Below the pieces are notes generated by a model. It made no database searches. It was not told the DNA's origin and worked only from the letters and a program-made list of their open reading frames with translations. A DNA stretch of 64,000 nucleotides, taken from Isoetes taiwanensis. Taxonomy: Eukaryota > Streptophyta > Lycopodiopsida > Isoetales > Isoetaceae. The first letter of the stretch is position 1; each line of letters opens with the position of its first letter. Below are positions 10,025 to 21,079 of the stretch, one piece after another. The translations under genes and the position numbers were made by a program. Location: positions 8,305,890 through 8,369,889 of the forward strand of contig JAJEKV010000030.1 of the NCBI GenBank assembly GCA_021234155.1, in the 5' to 3' direction.

Positions 10025-10570
10025 GTACCACATGACACAAAAGGCACCACTTTACACACCACAAATTCCATCATGACAAACTTTGCACCACAAATGGCGT
10101 CATATTCATCACATGTGGTGTGGCATGTGGCACCAAACCGGTGCCACATGCCACACCACATATGGCACCACAATGCACCCAAGGCACCACATATGGCAAT
10201 CCATTACTTCGCACCACAAATGGCGTCAAAGACACCACATGTGGTGCAAAATGTGGATCCATAGTGGTGCCACATTAGACACCACATGTGGCACCACAAT
10301 GCAATGAAGGCACCACATCCCGGCAGGCATCCACCACCCCATAATTATGTGGCGATAGCGTGGTGCAATATTTAGCAAAGATTGGCACCACATATGGCGG
10401 ACAATCCACCATTCACAAGTATCACCATATCTAACATCACATATGACACTAAGTATAGAAACATATGGAAGCCAATTCACTATTCAGATAAGGTACCACG
10501 TTTGGTACTATATGTGACACTACATATGCTACAAACTACATTATTAACATATAACGGCACCATATGACTG
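10025..10570 (-). repeat. Subterminal GGCACCACATATGG array, right
   Basis: GGCACCACA and CACCACATATGGC motifs recur at least fifteen times. They are the reverse complement of the left-hand TGTGGTGCC array, giving T1 inverted subterminal repeats. Confidence 0.8.
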
Positions 10571-10937
10571 TCCCCAGAACACATTTGGAGCTACATACTC
10601 ATGGAACTGAAATTATCCACCACAACTCGAAACTAGCAAAGACAAATTTCCTACACATAACTTACAACACACCCAAATGAAGAAGTAAGTGGTGTACCTG
10701 ATTGTTCAAGCTTGCTAGACCTTGCTGGAAAATAACAGTTCCAATATTAAATTGCATCATATGGTGGTTCCAGAAGAAGAGGGTTGAAAAGTACCTATTT
10801 TTTCAGTGAGTTTCCCCGAGATTCTTCTTACAGCTTGAGGAGGCTTGAATTGTGGCCTAGTCATTTCAAGAGAGGAAGCATCATCTGTGGCAGGTTGCTC
10901 TGCTTCCTCACTATTTGAAATGATTGCATGCTTCCTC

Positions 10938-11655
10938 TTACGTTGGGGGAGAGGCTTCAGACCCTTTTTCTCTTAAGCGTTGTTTTAAACTCAACCAATT
11001 TATTTCTTTTCCTTTTGTGTGAAGGTAATACGCAACAGCCATAGTCTGTGAGGTCATGCCTCCCCAGGCACACTTCCTACCTGTGATTTTTTTGTAAAGG
11101 CACATATATTCATTATACCTCTCATTGCTCATATTCTTCAACCTGCATGATGAAACAAAACAATATTCTAAACAACAGAGAATCATGGGCATCCCCGAAT
11201 CTAGAATGCAACCCACCGTAAGTGGATTTTCCTAATACTTTCGGTCCCCAAACGGACTCGATTTCTTCTTGTGTGGCGTAATGCTTTTTTCTTGCCTCGT
11301 ACATTTCCTTGTAGGTGTATCCCGTGGCATTCAAGTCCAAGATGATCGAGCCATTTCGCGGATCGATCTTCTTGCCGAAATCGAAATGGTCTTGCTTGGG
11401 ATTAAGGGAGCGTGATCGAGTTTTTGAGGAAAATGAAAATTCAGAATCGAAAATGGTCTTCCGGATTAAGGGAGCGTGATCGAGTTTTTGAGGGAAAATG
11501 ATGGGTACGTTCTTGAATAAGCCTGAATAAGACTGAAAGGACAAAATTTTGAATAAGTAATCATGTGTATTTTTGAAAAAATAACTCCCTCTCCCACTAC
11601 AAATTCGGTAGTTCCCACCACACTTAGCACCCAAAAATGTGGTGCTAAAATGCAC
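10938..11655 (-). CDS. Unrecognised minus-strand coding segments near T1 right end
   Basis: Two overlapping frames read toward the left. The first (11655-11122) contains FDFGKKIDPRNGSIILDLNA, TYKEMYEARKKHYATQEEIE and WGPKVLGKSTYGG. The second (11216-10938) contains MSNERYNEYMCLYKKITGRK and WGGMTSQTMAVAYYLHTKGK. Their composition looks like genuine protein with conserved aromatic and glycine positions, and a splice near 11145 could join them. I do not recognise the family; position near the right end suggests a second transposon-encoded protein. Confidence 0.35.
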
Positions 11656-11660
11656 GTTTT

Positions 11661-11686
11661 TGTTCCACTACAACATGCTTTCACCC
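11661..11686 (-). repeat. T1 right terminal inverted repeat
   Basis: This is the exact 26-bp reverse complement of the left arm, ending GCTTTCACCC and followed by CATA. Just inside it are further CCACTACAAATTC and CACCACA motifs in the same inverted sense. Confidence 0.85.
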
Positions 11687-11690
11687 CATA
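11687..11690. other. Target-site duplication CATA, right of T1
   Basis: This tetranucleotide matches 1636-1639 exactly and abuts the terminal repeat. Confidence 0.6.
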
Positions 11691-13850
11691 ATCCAAAGGT
11701 TACTACCCCAGTCGAAGAACTCTTCTAAAGGCTCTTCATAATGAGATGGAGGCATTAAACCCTCTCGATATCATAATAGAAAACCCCTATGTTCGAACCT
11801 TCGTTAGTAACCGCCATATGGTTATTCAATTCTTTTTCCCCTTATAGTCTTAAAGTCATAATCCATAAGAGGTGTATACCTCAATGCAAGGGACCCTCCA
11901 ACCTCTACTTCGGGGTCTAGAATTGCTCCCCATGAATAGAGTAACTCTTAGGATATATGGACTGTTGGTCTATATAATCTAACCCCTTGTACTCTCTATA
12001 CACCTCGTCTTGATTCTTATTGGGACTTGCAATCGTTATGTATTGCCCTCTTGTCGATTATCGTTACAGGTATAATAAGCAAAGTCATTGACCTTCTCTT
12101 CTTCTACCATTGCACGCGATCTTTTACATCTTGTTATTCCCAAAACCCAATAGACACTCTTAGCTTATAATGCTGGTTTAATTCATCGGTAGTTACAACC
12201 CTTGAATAGAATCAAATTTCCATTATCTATTATTTCAATTCTATTCCAACCATCCTCGGGATGTTTTTGAATGTAACATCATCATATATACTAGAGTTAC
12301 TCTAGCTATTTTTCCTGACTTAAACTCTTTTCATATCCCGTAGTACGTTGTACTCACCGACGTCAGTCAACCCCAAACAATTGAGATAACTTGAATGCTT
12401 ATCTCTAGTACTTTATATTTCATCCAATATTTTTATATTTAAGCATCTCATTTTACTTGTTCTTTTAACCTTACCAGGTAACATTCCACTCGCCTTGCAC
12501 GAGTATCCTACTATCTTCATGTATGGCAAAAATTTGAATGTCACAGTCGACCTCCTTAATCTCAACACTAATGTAGTATTTCATGCTACTTAATATTTTC
12601 AATATTCATGACCACCACCACGTCCTTACGCGATCTAGTCACACGTGTGTATCATTCCTAAATCCTCACTACCTACAACCCTAATACATGTATTTTTCCA
12701 TATATAGTCTTCTCATCTCATGTAATTATAATCTGCTCCCCTATAACAATATAGTGGATGATATTATCCACCAAAAATTCAACTTCTTGTTGCCGCAAAC
12801 ATATTTTTTCAACTCGTTTATTTTGTACCATATACATGTGGTTTTGACACCACACTCTTTAGACTCTCTAATCCTAGTTAGACTTGATCCGCAAGCTCTA
12901 GTCACAAATTCCACAGCGAGAGATGCCACCCTGGACATGTTTAATGTCTACTATAGGAACTCTTATCTTCATTATTTCCGTATTCATATGTTATGTGAAC
13001 TAAAAGTTCTCTTATATACCCTTTCTTTTTGTTATTATGCTTCACCATTAAATGGTCCTAATATGCATATACCAACGAGGAGCTACTCCTCGAGATACAC
13101 ACAGTACCAAGTCCAGAGCACATTCTCCTTGGTGAGATGTTCATTGGGCACCTACCTTGTTCCTATTCCACACTTTGGGTTATTCAAAGCGTCCCTTCAA
13201 ATTCCGTGTATTTGAAATGTTGTTCATAAGAACTTTCATGCTCTCCCTTAGATGACCATTGTCGTTATATTGTTTGCCTCCCTAATGCATCACTGGTTGG
13301 AGGTCGACTCCCCTTGATAGTATACCTTCCTTGCAACTTTCAGACGATTGTGCCTTTTGCTAACAATTGTCGTCTTCCATTCCAACGGTCTTATAGAATG
13401 CTTGCTCTCGCCTTCGCTCAGTTCGACCTCGATTCTCTTGACCTTGTCTGGAAACTACGTTCCACACTATTGTCCAGTCTTCTAGTCGGGGCCCCTTTGC
13501 TCCCAGCGGAGACATGATGCATCCATTCCCTTAACTTGTACCATGCATGATGGCCATGCATTTGACCAACATCATTAAGTTATCCACGTGGCTACGTTAT
13601 TGTCTTACTCATGCATACCCTTGCATCTATATTTCATGCCTTAGGAACGTCAGCCTCCTTACGAAATGCATCTTATACGTAATTTTATAATCTATAGTTT
13701 ATGGATCTGCGTCGTTATACGCCACTAATCTTCTAGCTTTTATAGCATAAACATGCTATACCTTGACCACCATTGTCGAAACCTACACTAAAGTAATCTC
13801 CCTTTCATAAGCTGCATATTTATAACACCAAATAATGGTCACAACTAGTG
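11691..13850. other. Non-genic DNA right of T1
   Basis: I see no supported gene. One plus-strand frame of 175 codons at 12688-13215 is rich in Ser, Tyr and Leu with no motif and is probably chance. The stretch may be decayed repeat sequence continuing from the left flank of T1. Confidence 0.5.
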
Positions 13851-14520
13851 AAGTGGGGGCGGAGTCTTGCCGAGCGTGGCTACTGGGGCTCCTATAGTGT
13901 GCTAGACTTATAGTTGGCCACTACGTGTGGGCTGGGTATGGGTCTAACACCCCCTGGATCACAGGATACGTGCCTATAGGAACGTTCTGGACTCGGTATA
14001 GATATAGGGGGGTAAGTGGGGTACGGATGCGTGTGCACCAAGGTGGCATGTATCCTCTAGCACACCCATGGAACCATTGTGATTCTGAAGGGGATTCATC
14101 CATGCCTCGTCGAACCAAAGAGATGTAACTCGGAGTAGTCTCATAGGGTGACTCCATGATATTACGTCTCCAGGAGGCTATAGCCAGGCCATAGCATGAT
14201 TCAGCCTATCTGCAAAGTGTGCACAGAGGGGCGGATGGAGTGGACTACCCTAACCATTGTTCTATGCCTGCCAACGTCATGTTATACTTCTGTCTTCTGT
14301 TATCCGAAGGCCCTAACCGTTAGTCGACCCCCAATGAGTCTGAGCCCGGGTAGAAGCCTCATTTATAGTGCATTTCCTATGTATATTGGTGTCATATTGT
14401 TGTTCGTATTGATGATGGATGGGCCACCCTTCATAATGGTATATTATTTATTTGTATTGTTGCCAAGTGCTAGCATATATGTACGATTCCACTGTATAGG
14501 ATTCTCATAGAAGGCGTAGG
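13850..14520 (+). mobile_element. Diverged LTR relic related to element C
   Basis: Within it, CAAAGTGTGCACAGAGGGGC and GGATGGAGTGGACTACCCTA match, with substitutions, the LTR of element C around 45706-45750 and 57498-57540. The following blocks (GAGTCTGAGCCCGGGTAG, GATGGGCCACCCTTCATAATGGT) are also collinear with that LTR. It is much more diverged than the two C LTRs are from each other, so it is an older insertion or a related family. I cannot place exact ends. Confidence 0.6.
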
Positions 14521-14539
14521 ACGAATGATACCTCCGTAT

Positions 14540-15590
14540 CCTTCACCCGGACAATTGCCCATCAAAGTAATCCGAGTCAGATGGAGAGCCTCCCCGTGGT
14601 GATGGAGTCGTCATGGGAGGAGAATTTCCCGTATTTGTATGACGGGAGCATCGTATAGGTTCGGTGAGCGTCACATAGGACGGGAACAGAGCAAAGGGCA
14701 TAAGGTCAAACAAAACTCGAGGGCAACGCTCCATCACAAATCATAATAGCAAATAAAGAAAAGAGAAAAACTAAAACAAAACTAAAAAGCTGCTAAAAGT
14801 AACCCATCCAGGGGTTTTGAGGCCCCTGGTTAAGGATGATTGCTACGCCTCCATGGTACATTGTCCATTTTTTTTGAAGCTCACCTCCCAAACCTTGCAT
14901 AGCTCCTCACAGAAAAGTTAGTGCCCTTGAGGTGACTCCCATGCTGTAGCACATGCAATCTATCCTGTGATGTCCAAAAACGCACTAGAAAATGGCATGG
15001 CCGATTTGGTCTCCGAGCATTCACTCTTTGTGCTATAAATGTCTCTGGGCCTCGAATATACATTATATTTGTCAAAAAAACATGTGGTTGCCTCTGTATA
15101 TGAATTGGAACATGCTTCTGGAACTCCCACGAGACATAGATTCAAGTGTTGTGGGTGATGGGACCGATCTAAACTTGTGCTATGTGTGCTTCCTGAAGTG
15201 ATGATCTCTGGCCCCTATGTATTGTCCTGAGCTCTCTTATACATATCGACATCTAAATCTTATGCTGTAGTCTCACCCTCTACATCAGTCTGTACCATGG
15301 CATCTACTCGGAGTGTGCCTGTAGATATCTCTGTTTCAATCTGGATTTTGGCATCTACTACCAATGGGGCTGGTTGCTGCGAGGCACTAGTAAGACACAC
15401 TACTTCCATCAAAAGTGCCCAAAGCTCTAAAACTTGTCCTCAACTTTCCACGGGCATATGCATGAATGTCTTTGTAATAATGGCCGCAGATCAAATCCTT
15501 TGAAATGTATCAATTGTCAATTTGTTTGAAGCTGGAGCGGTATCCGATGTGGCTGTTGGAGTGGGTGTGGCTAAATTACTAATCACATAT
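14540..15590. other. Mostly non-genic; weak minus-strand coding traces at 14881-15145
   Basis: Two minus-strand frames share a stretch (RVNARRPNRPCHFLVRFWTS ... LKGTNFSVRS) that resembles the N-terminal RNA-binding region of plant LINE-like or transposon proteins, but they are too short and broken to classify. A small CCAGGGG/CCCCTGG hairpin lies at about 14808-14830. Nothing else supported. Confidence 0.3.
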
Positions 15591-15610
15591 TTCTTATTAG
15601 CCATAATGGC

Positions 15611-15745
15611 TTTAGCTAAACTTGTCCAAGATTAATCCCAAAACTTTCTGTGGTGTAGCTAAACTGTACATATTTTTCGCCTCATATTTTCTAGTGTTTA
15701 GCTAAACTAACCCAAAATTCATCCCAAAAATTTCTCTGGTGTAGT
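15611..15745. repeat. Two-copy TAGCTAAAC repeat at the element A target
   Basis: AGCTAAAC...ATCCCAAAA...TTTCTNTGGTGTAG occurs twice with a period near 92 bp. Related TTTAGCTAAAC motifs occur on the other side of element A at 39.5-40.1 kb, so A may have landed in a repeat or MITE-like element. Confidence 0.45.
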
Positions 15746-15750
15746 CAATG
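15746..15750. other. Target-site duplication CAATG, left of element A
   Basis: CAATG directly precedes the TGTTAG start of the 5' LTR and recurs at 37745-37749 directly after the ...AAACA end of the 3' LTR. This shows that 15751-37744 entered (or was bounded) as one insertion. Confidence 0.85.
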
Positions 15751-16325
15751 TGTTAGTCCTGTGCCTCCTGGTACAGGACTATTCATGCATACGTCAGACC
15801 AGGTCAAGCTCAAAGATCCTCAGTCAACCACGGGTCAGACATCCAAGCCTCCACAGAAGACTAAGCAGGCCACGCAGTCAAAGCCTTTGGCTCCCGTCAA
15901 GAGGCGCCGCTCGGACAAGTGACTGCCTGTCACCGCCTGCGTCAGCGTCAGCGTGATTCTAGGCACTTCAAGAGGCACCGCCAACATTCCTGCAAATCAG
16001 GCCTCCTTCCAGGAGTCGGCACCGAGATCAGTCAGAGTGTCTATATTGGGCCCAAGGCCATTGTACTATATATATGAGTAGAGTTAGCTCATAAGTTTTA
16101 GATGAGTTTTGAGTCTTGTCTCCTTTCAGTTTTCTCTCTATTGCGAGAGCTCATGTATTTTCATCATTGATATCAAGGAAGCTTATCATCTTTCTTTCAT
16201 TTGTTCTGTTCTCTTCTTTTTCTTCTCTTTTCGGCCAAATCCGTGACATAGTCCCCGGACTCTCTGTTAGATCCACGGGTCCTCACAGAGGGCTGTCTTC
16301 GAGTTCGAACCCGGACCCCCAAACA
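15751..16325 (+). repeat. 5' LTR of element A
   Basis: It starts TGTTAGTCC and ends CCCCCAAACA. A TATATATAT box lies at 16067-16075, followed by a pyrimidine-rich leader. It differs from the 3' LTR mainly by short indels and CHG-context changes. Confidence 0.85.
16067..16075 (+). promoter_or_regulatory. LTR TATA box of element A
   Basis: TATATATAT in the 5' LTR is conserved in the 3' LTR of A and in the LTR of B, and is the likely core promoter for the genomic RNA. Confidence 0.55.
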
Positions 16326-16327
16326 CA

Positions 16328-16345
16328 TGCCGCCGGGCTGCCGGG
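16328..16345 (+). promoter_or_regulatory. Primer-binding site of element A (tRNA-Asp-like)
   Basis: Just after the 5' LTR, TGCCGCCGGGCTGCCGGG resembles the TGGCGCCGTTGCCGGG used by Tat/Athila elements (complement of the tRNA-Asp 3' end). A few mismatches may be decay or assembly error. Confidence 0.6.
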
Positions 16346-16376
16346 TCCGATTTTTTTCCTACTTTCTTACGCCGCC

Positions 16377-18600
16377 ATGTCCGTCCGCAATTTCACGCCG
16401 GAAGAACTCCTTTCTCGGGACGGCATCTCGCTTTGAGCGCCATCGGCGTGGAAGGCGTTTCGCGACATGTATGGATCTCGCTTATGACATAGAGGGCGGC
16501 CATCTTAGGCCTAGGGCTCGGTCGCCACCCCCACCCTCGTGTCGATCTCGTCCCCTGGTTCCCCCCAAAGCGTGCAAACATTGCTCACAACCTCAGTCCC
16601 CTCATCATTATCAGGAGCCTTATCTGGCTCAACCTTCTCAACCATACTTTCATACCCCTGAACATGCCTACATCCATCATTCTTCAGGCCATACGCCACT
16701 TCCTTCGCAACCATCCTCTCCCCCGGGTGGGCACGGCTATCCACATGTCTCCTTTATACCGCCCTAATATCCTTTCCCCACGTTTCCCCTTTGCTCTTCT
16801 TCCGTTTTACAACCTTACAGATCTCAAAACCAATGCTCCGGCTACTTCAGTTTCTCAACCGCAGTCACCCCTTCATCAGGGTCCGTCAGGCACAATGCCA
16901 AATCCACCTCAACCTCAATATTCTCACTATCCTGTTCCAGTCCAGCCCAGCACTTTCCCATCTACCTTTCAGACTCTGAAACTGACTTATCCCACCTTTG
17001 GCAACACGAAAGGCAAACCGTTAGACCAAAGTGCTCAGGCCCACATGGAAGAATTTGAGGCTCTAGCTGTCCTAAATGGGCACGCGCAACCTCAACTGAA
17101 ATTTCACATCTTTTCCACCACACTGCGTGGCTCTCCTCATCAATGGCTCATGTCCAACAAAAGCCATTGGAAACAAGACTGGTCCGAAATGCGCACTGCT
17201 TTTCTGTCTCATTACGGGACCACGGATGATGATCAACTTCATCTAAAGCAACTCAATGAACTGCAACAAGAGCCCACGGAGTCTGCCCGGGATTTTGCGG
17301 ATCGACTTCACATTCTCGCTTCAAGAAGCTCAAGGAGTACCCTACTACGAGCCGATTTTGGTCCGTTTCTCCAAGGACTTCCTCCCCGCTATTCGACTCA
17401 TGATGAATATCTGCGTCCAAAAACTTTGGACTGGGCTATCGACCTTGTCAATCACTCGTCAATGTTTCCTCCCCGTGGCTCTTCAAGAGCTCCCGTTCAT
17501 TCCACATCATGGTTCCACAAAGCGGCTGTTTCAGCCTCAACACGCTAATCCACAGTAGCGATCCAAATCGGTGCCATATTTGCAAATATCAAGGCCATTT
17601 GGCCAATGAGTGCAACTCCACCAATGGCCCGCCTCATTGCAAGCGATGCAACATGTGCAATCATGCCCACCGGAAGAGTGCACTCGCACTCATCCCACAC
17701 CGTTCGCAACAAAATGGTTTATCAAGTACAAACCACACCTCGGGCCCCAAACGCACTATCGGTGACCCCACCTCTTTGGTGCAGCCCACGCAACTCTATC
17801 GACAGCGGGGACCAACCCGGGGATCCAACCAACGTCCTCCTTTTGATCCTTCTAAAGCTCGGTGCTATCACCGTCAAGAATGGGGTCATACCACCACGGC
17901 GTGCCCTCAACTTCCACAAGTTCAGTCCCGCTTCACGGCACAAATCAGACCACATCGGTCCGCCTCACGGCTTACCAACTGCGGCTTGCTAATGGCAAAC
18001 AAGGCCCGCGACCAGTTCTCAAGAAGCCCCCAAGAGCGCCTCAGCAATCACGCTATCAACCAGCTCCAGCAAATCAACCTCAGCTGGATCAACAAGCCCA
18101 AGAGGAAATTTTTCAGGCACTTAATCCTCCCGTACAGCCGTCAAATTGGGTTGGTCTAGTTTCACGCCCGGACCAAGGCATCACGTCCCTTCACTATTCT
18201 TCCGAAGGACACGCGAACCCGCCTTTGCGGTTGACACCCTTCCTCATGAGGGGCCGAAAAAAAGGTTCACTTTGCACCGACTTAGAAAAGCTCATGCCAA
18301 ATGTCATGCCCAAAGTTCGCCAAAGCATTTTGAATCTCATGCAAGCAGCTGAAGGCCGCACATTGGCAAATGTTCATGCCACCACTCGAGCTCAACAAAG
18401 ACACGATCCACCTTCAACATCTCAACCTCCACGCTCTCAGACATATCCCAATATTGCAGCCGAGGTTGACTTACTCAAAAAGTTCTTTGCTTCCCCGCCA
18501 CGCACTCCCCGCACTGGAACCAAAGCAGATCCTTTTTCTCATGTACCTCTTGAACTCCAAGAGGAGCTTGCCAAGATCAAAATTCCTTTAAGCTTGGCAA
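16377..18600 (+). pseudogene. gag: Element A gag (frameshifted)
   Basis: Gag builds the virus-like particle and binds the genomic RNA. The start MSVRNFTPEELL at 16377 is conserved in element B. A proline/glutamine-rich N-terminal part is followed by the capsid core at about 16970-17470 (LTYPTFGNTKGK, then HQWLMSNKSHW, then LQGLPPRYSTHDEY). Two CCHC-type zinc knuckles follow: CHICKYQGHLANEC near 17573 and CYH-QEWGHTTTAC near 17863. Frame changes occur near 16436, 17545, 17690 and 17880, so no single frame encodes it; comparison with B suggests some changes are recent or technical. The C-terminal part up to 18600 (KLMPNVMPKVRQSI) is a linker to the protease. Confidence 0.75.
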
Positions 18601-18639
18601 CCATTTTAAAACTCGTCCCCGCTCTCAAGGACCGGTTAC

Positions 18640-19100
18640 CACTCCCAACCTGTTTTAGTTGGGGCCGTGGCTACCTCTACACCCACGATCCATGCAGCGG
18701 TGGGAAATCAGCAAGTCAACCATGTTCAAATCGATGGAGGTAGTGCGGTCAATCTCATCACGGACAAACTCCGCAAAACAAATGGGCATCACACAACTCT
18801 TTAGGTGCCCCATATGACATCAAATTGGCTAATGGCCATATCCACGAGACCTCAAGGCGTCACACCTATTCTACACATCAACATTGGTGATCTCCGCTTT
18901 CCCATGGAATTTGGAGTTTGGAAAGCTGGTGAAGATCCGGTGACTATGAAATCTTTGGTGGGGAGACCCTTTCTCCGCCAGCAAAGAGTATCCATTCTCG
19001 GGCCACGGACCGGTTAGTCATCACCGATGGTCATCTCAATGCCACAATGGACTTGCAAACAGGCGGATCATTTCCGTTGACAATGCGGAACCCTCTCTCT
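18640..19100 (+). pseudogene. Element A aspartic protease
   Basis: The retropepsin domain matures the Gag-Pol polyprotein. The active-site block reads QIDGGS followed by AVNLIT, the D-G-G-S form usual in plant Tat/Athila elements in place of DTG. Further on come KLANGHITRPQGV and GRPFLRQ, the end-of-domain motif. The frame breaks near 18740 and 18785 in A, whereas the B copy (32198-31659) is open throughout, which supports the reading. Confidence 0.7.
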
Positions 19101-19729
19101 CGTATTAATCGATTACAAAGGCCGAGAATATTTATCAAGTTCGGGCTACCCCTGCGAAGTGCGCCTCTGTCATCCTACCCGAATATGCTTTGATCCTTGG
19201 GAGAAATGACTCTTGATCGGGACCCGCGGGTACGCTTTGCTTGACCCTACGGCTCCTTGCAATCGAATCCAACGTGTTGATCACTTTTCAGCTACGGACA
19301 CACCAAAGAACCTGGCGATGTACACGCCGTCATGAAGCAACCATCGCTAGATGACACCGAGCAACCTCTCTCTTTTTACCACGCAAAGTGCCACGCGATC
19401 CGGTTATGCTCCAACCTCACGCACACATTGTCCAGATATGAAGTCATACCCCATATTCGGACTCACGAAGTCGAAATTGTGGATGTTGGCAACAATCAAC
19501 CTGTCCGTATTGCCGCAAACCTTCCGGCTCCTTATCGTATCAGGCGTCCCACGCTGTTCAAAAATTCAAACACATTTTTCACCGGAGTTACAAAGATCCG
19601 CGGGGAATCAACAAAAGCTTGGGGAACTCACCATTCCTACCAAATCGATGCACGACCGATTGTAGCAACGACAAGATGTGCTCAACCCTAATTACCGCGG
19701 ATCGCGTCAAGGCGAAATTGACAAACTCC

Positions 19730-20420
19730 TTGCCGCAGTTTGATCTATGAGGTCAAACATTTCAATGGGTGAGCCCTATCGTCATTGCCCTTAAGCACAA
19801 TGGTAAGATCCGGCGTCCGGTAGACTATCGGAACTCAATCGGGCCACTGAGCGTGATCATTTTCCACTTCCCTTCACGCACCAAGTGCCGGAAGAAGTGG
19901 TTTGGACATGAGATGTACTCCTTTATGGATGGGTTCTTCGCTACAATCAGATCTCCATCAAAGAATCTGATCAACTCAAGACCACTTTCACCACCCCGCG
20001 GGGCACTTTTTGCCTACAAGGTGGTTCCTTTTGGATTATCCAACTCTCCTTCAACATTTCAACGCATCATGCTCTCCGCTTTTTCATGATTTCATGAAGG
20101 AAAATCCCTTCTTGCAAATTTTTCAAGATGACTTCTCCGCCACAGTTCCATGGCTGACCATTTGGATAAATTGGAACTCGTCTTTCGTAAATGTGATGAG
20201 TCCCAAGATTAGTCTCAATCCCGAGAAATGCACCTTTTAAGGCCACTTCGGTGTTCTCGTTAGGGCCATGTTGTCGCCAGCAGAATCACCACCGATCCCG
20301 CCAAAATCGGTTGTGTGCTAAAAGCTCAAGCACTGTACCAATATCAAAGAGACACGCTCTTTCCTAGGGAAGGTCAATTATTACTCCACCTTCATACGGG
20401 ATCGGCAACCATTGCAGCAT
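19730..20420 (+). pseudogene. Element A reverse transcriptase
   Basis: Recognisable RT motifs in order are WVSPIVIALKHNGKIR (fingers), YSFMDGF (catalytic Asp of motif A), VVPFGLSNSPSTFQRIM (motif B) and FQDDFSA (motif C, where the two Asp are kept but the preceding Tyr/Met is replaced). Thumb-region sequence up to about 20400 (NPEKCTF) follows. Several frame changes separate these motifs. Motif B is unusually well kept. The family assignment (Ty3/gypsy) follows from the motif spacing and neighbours. Confidence 0.75.
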
Positions 20421-20449
20421 CCCATTCATAAACTCACGGTGACTAATCC

Positions 20450-20960
20450 ACCGGGCTTGAATTCCCAGCGGAAGTCGCTTTCCAACGGTGAAGCTTTTGC
20501 TTACTCGTGCACCGGTCCTTGTTCCTCCTCAATGGGACAAGCCCTTTCACGTTCATGTCGATGTCTCGGCGTTTGCTATTTATTTGTTCTTTCTCAAGAA
20601 TATGATCGCACACCGATAAACCAATTAAGCCACGCCGGTAGAAAACTCAATTCTGGCTTTGAAGCAACTATTACGCCACACGGGCGTGAAGCTTTGGGTC
20701 TCATTTTCTCGTGTCCAACGCCTGGCGTCATTACCTTTTGGGCAGTCAAATCAAGTTCTTTGTGGACCACCAAGCACTTCTCTATTTGATCAACAAATCC
20801 GCCCATCGGTCGCATTGCTCGTTGGGTCCTTCTTCTCCAAGAATTTGCTCCTTTTGAAATCGTTCATAAGGCCGGCAAATCTCATGTCGTCCCGGATTAT
20901 CTTTCACGCATACACACAGATGATCCCTCAACTGGAGTCTCAGACGCCTTTCCTGATGCT
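20450..20960 (+). pseudogene. Element A RNase H
   Basis: RNase H degrades the RNA template. The HVHVDVSAFAI start (first catalytic Asp) lies near 20540, SGFEATITPHGREALGLIFS near 20660 supplies the conserved Glu, and IKFFVDHQALLYLINKS near 20745 supplies the FTDH-type Asp-His. It is broken into at least three frames. The minus-strand B copy (30166-29880) keeps most of this in one frame. Confidence 0.7.
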
Positions 20961-21079
20961 CAGCTCTTTTTAGTCACGGCAACACCACATTGGTTCCATG
21001 ATTTTCAGCAGCACCCTCCTCACGGGTGCTCTTCCACCGTAAGATGAGACGCTTCTCTCTCGCCATGGCGACAATCCTG

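Larger units (their letters stand above)
1640..11686. mobile_element. T1: large TIR DNA transposon, superfamily unassigned
   Basis: The two ends are perfect inverted repeats of 26 bp that begin GGGTGAAAGCATGTTG when read inward. They are flanked by the same four bases, CATA, at 1636-1639 and 11687-11690, consistent with a 4-bp target duplication. Inside, TGTGGTGCC-type repeats lie in forward orientation near the left end and in reverse orientation near the right end, a subterminal arrangement typical of cut-and-paste elements. The interior (10.05 kb) carries a plus-strand transposon ORF near the left end and minus-strand fragments resembling an Ulp1 protease, an FCP1-like phosphatase and unrecognised proteins. 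Starting bases GGG and a 4-bp duplication do not fit CACTA, hAT or Mutator; Sola-type elements have 4-bp duplications, but that assignment is only a suggestion. No catalytic DDE motif was identified with confidence. Confidence 0.75.

Noticed and set aside
12688-13215. 175-codon open frame
   Set aside because: No motif, codon use or neighbour supports it; pyrimidine-rich sequence tends to lack stops in one frame.
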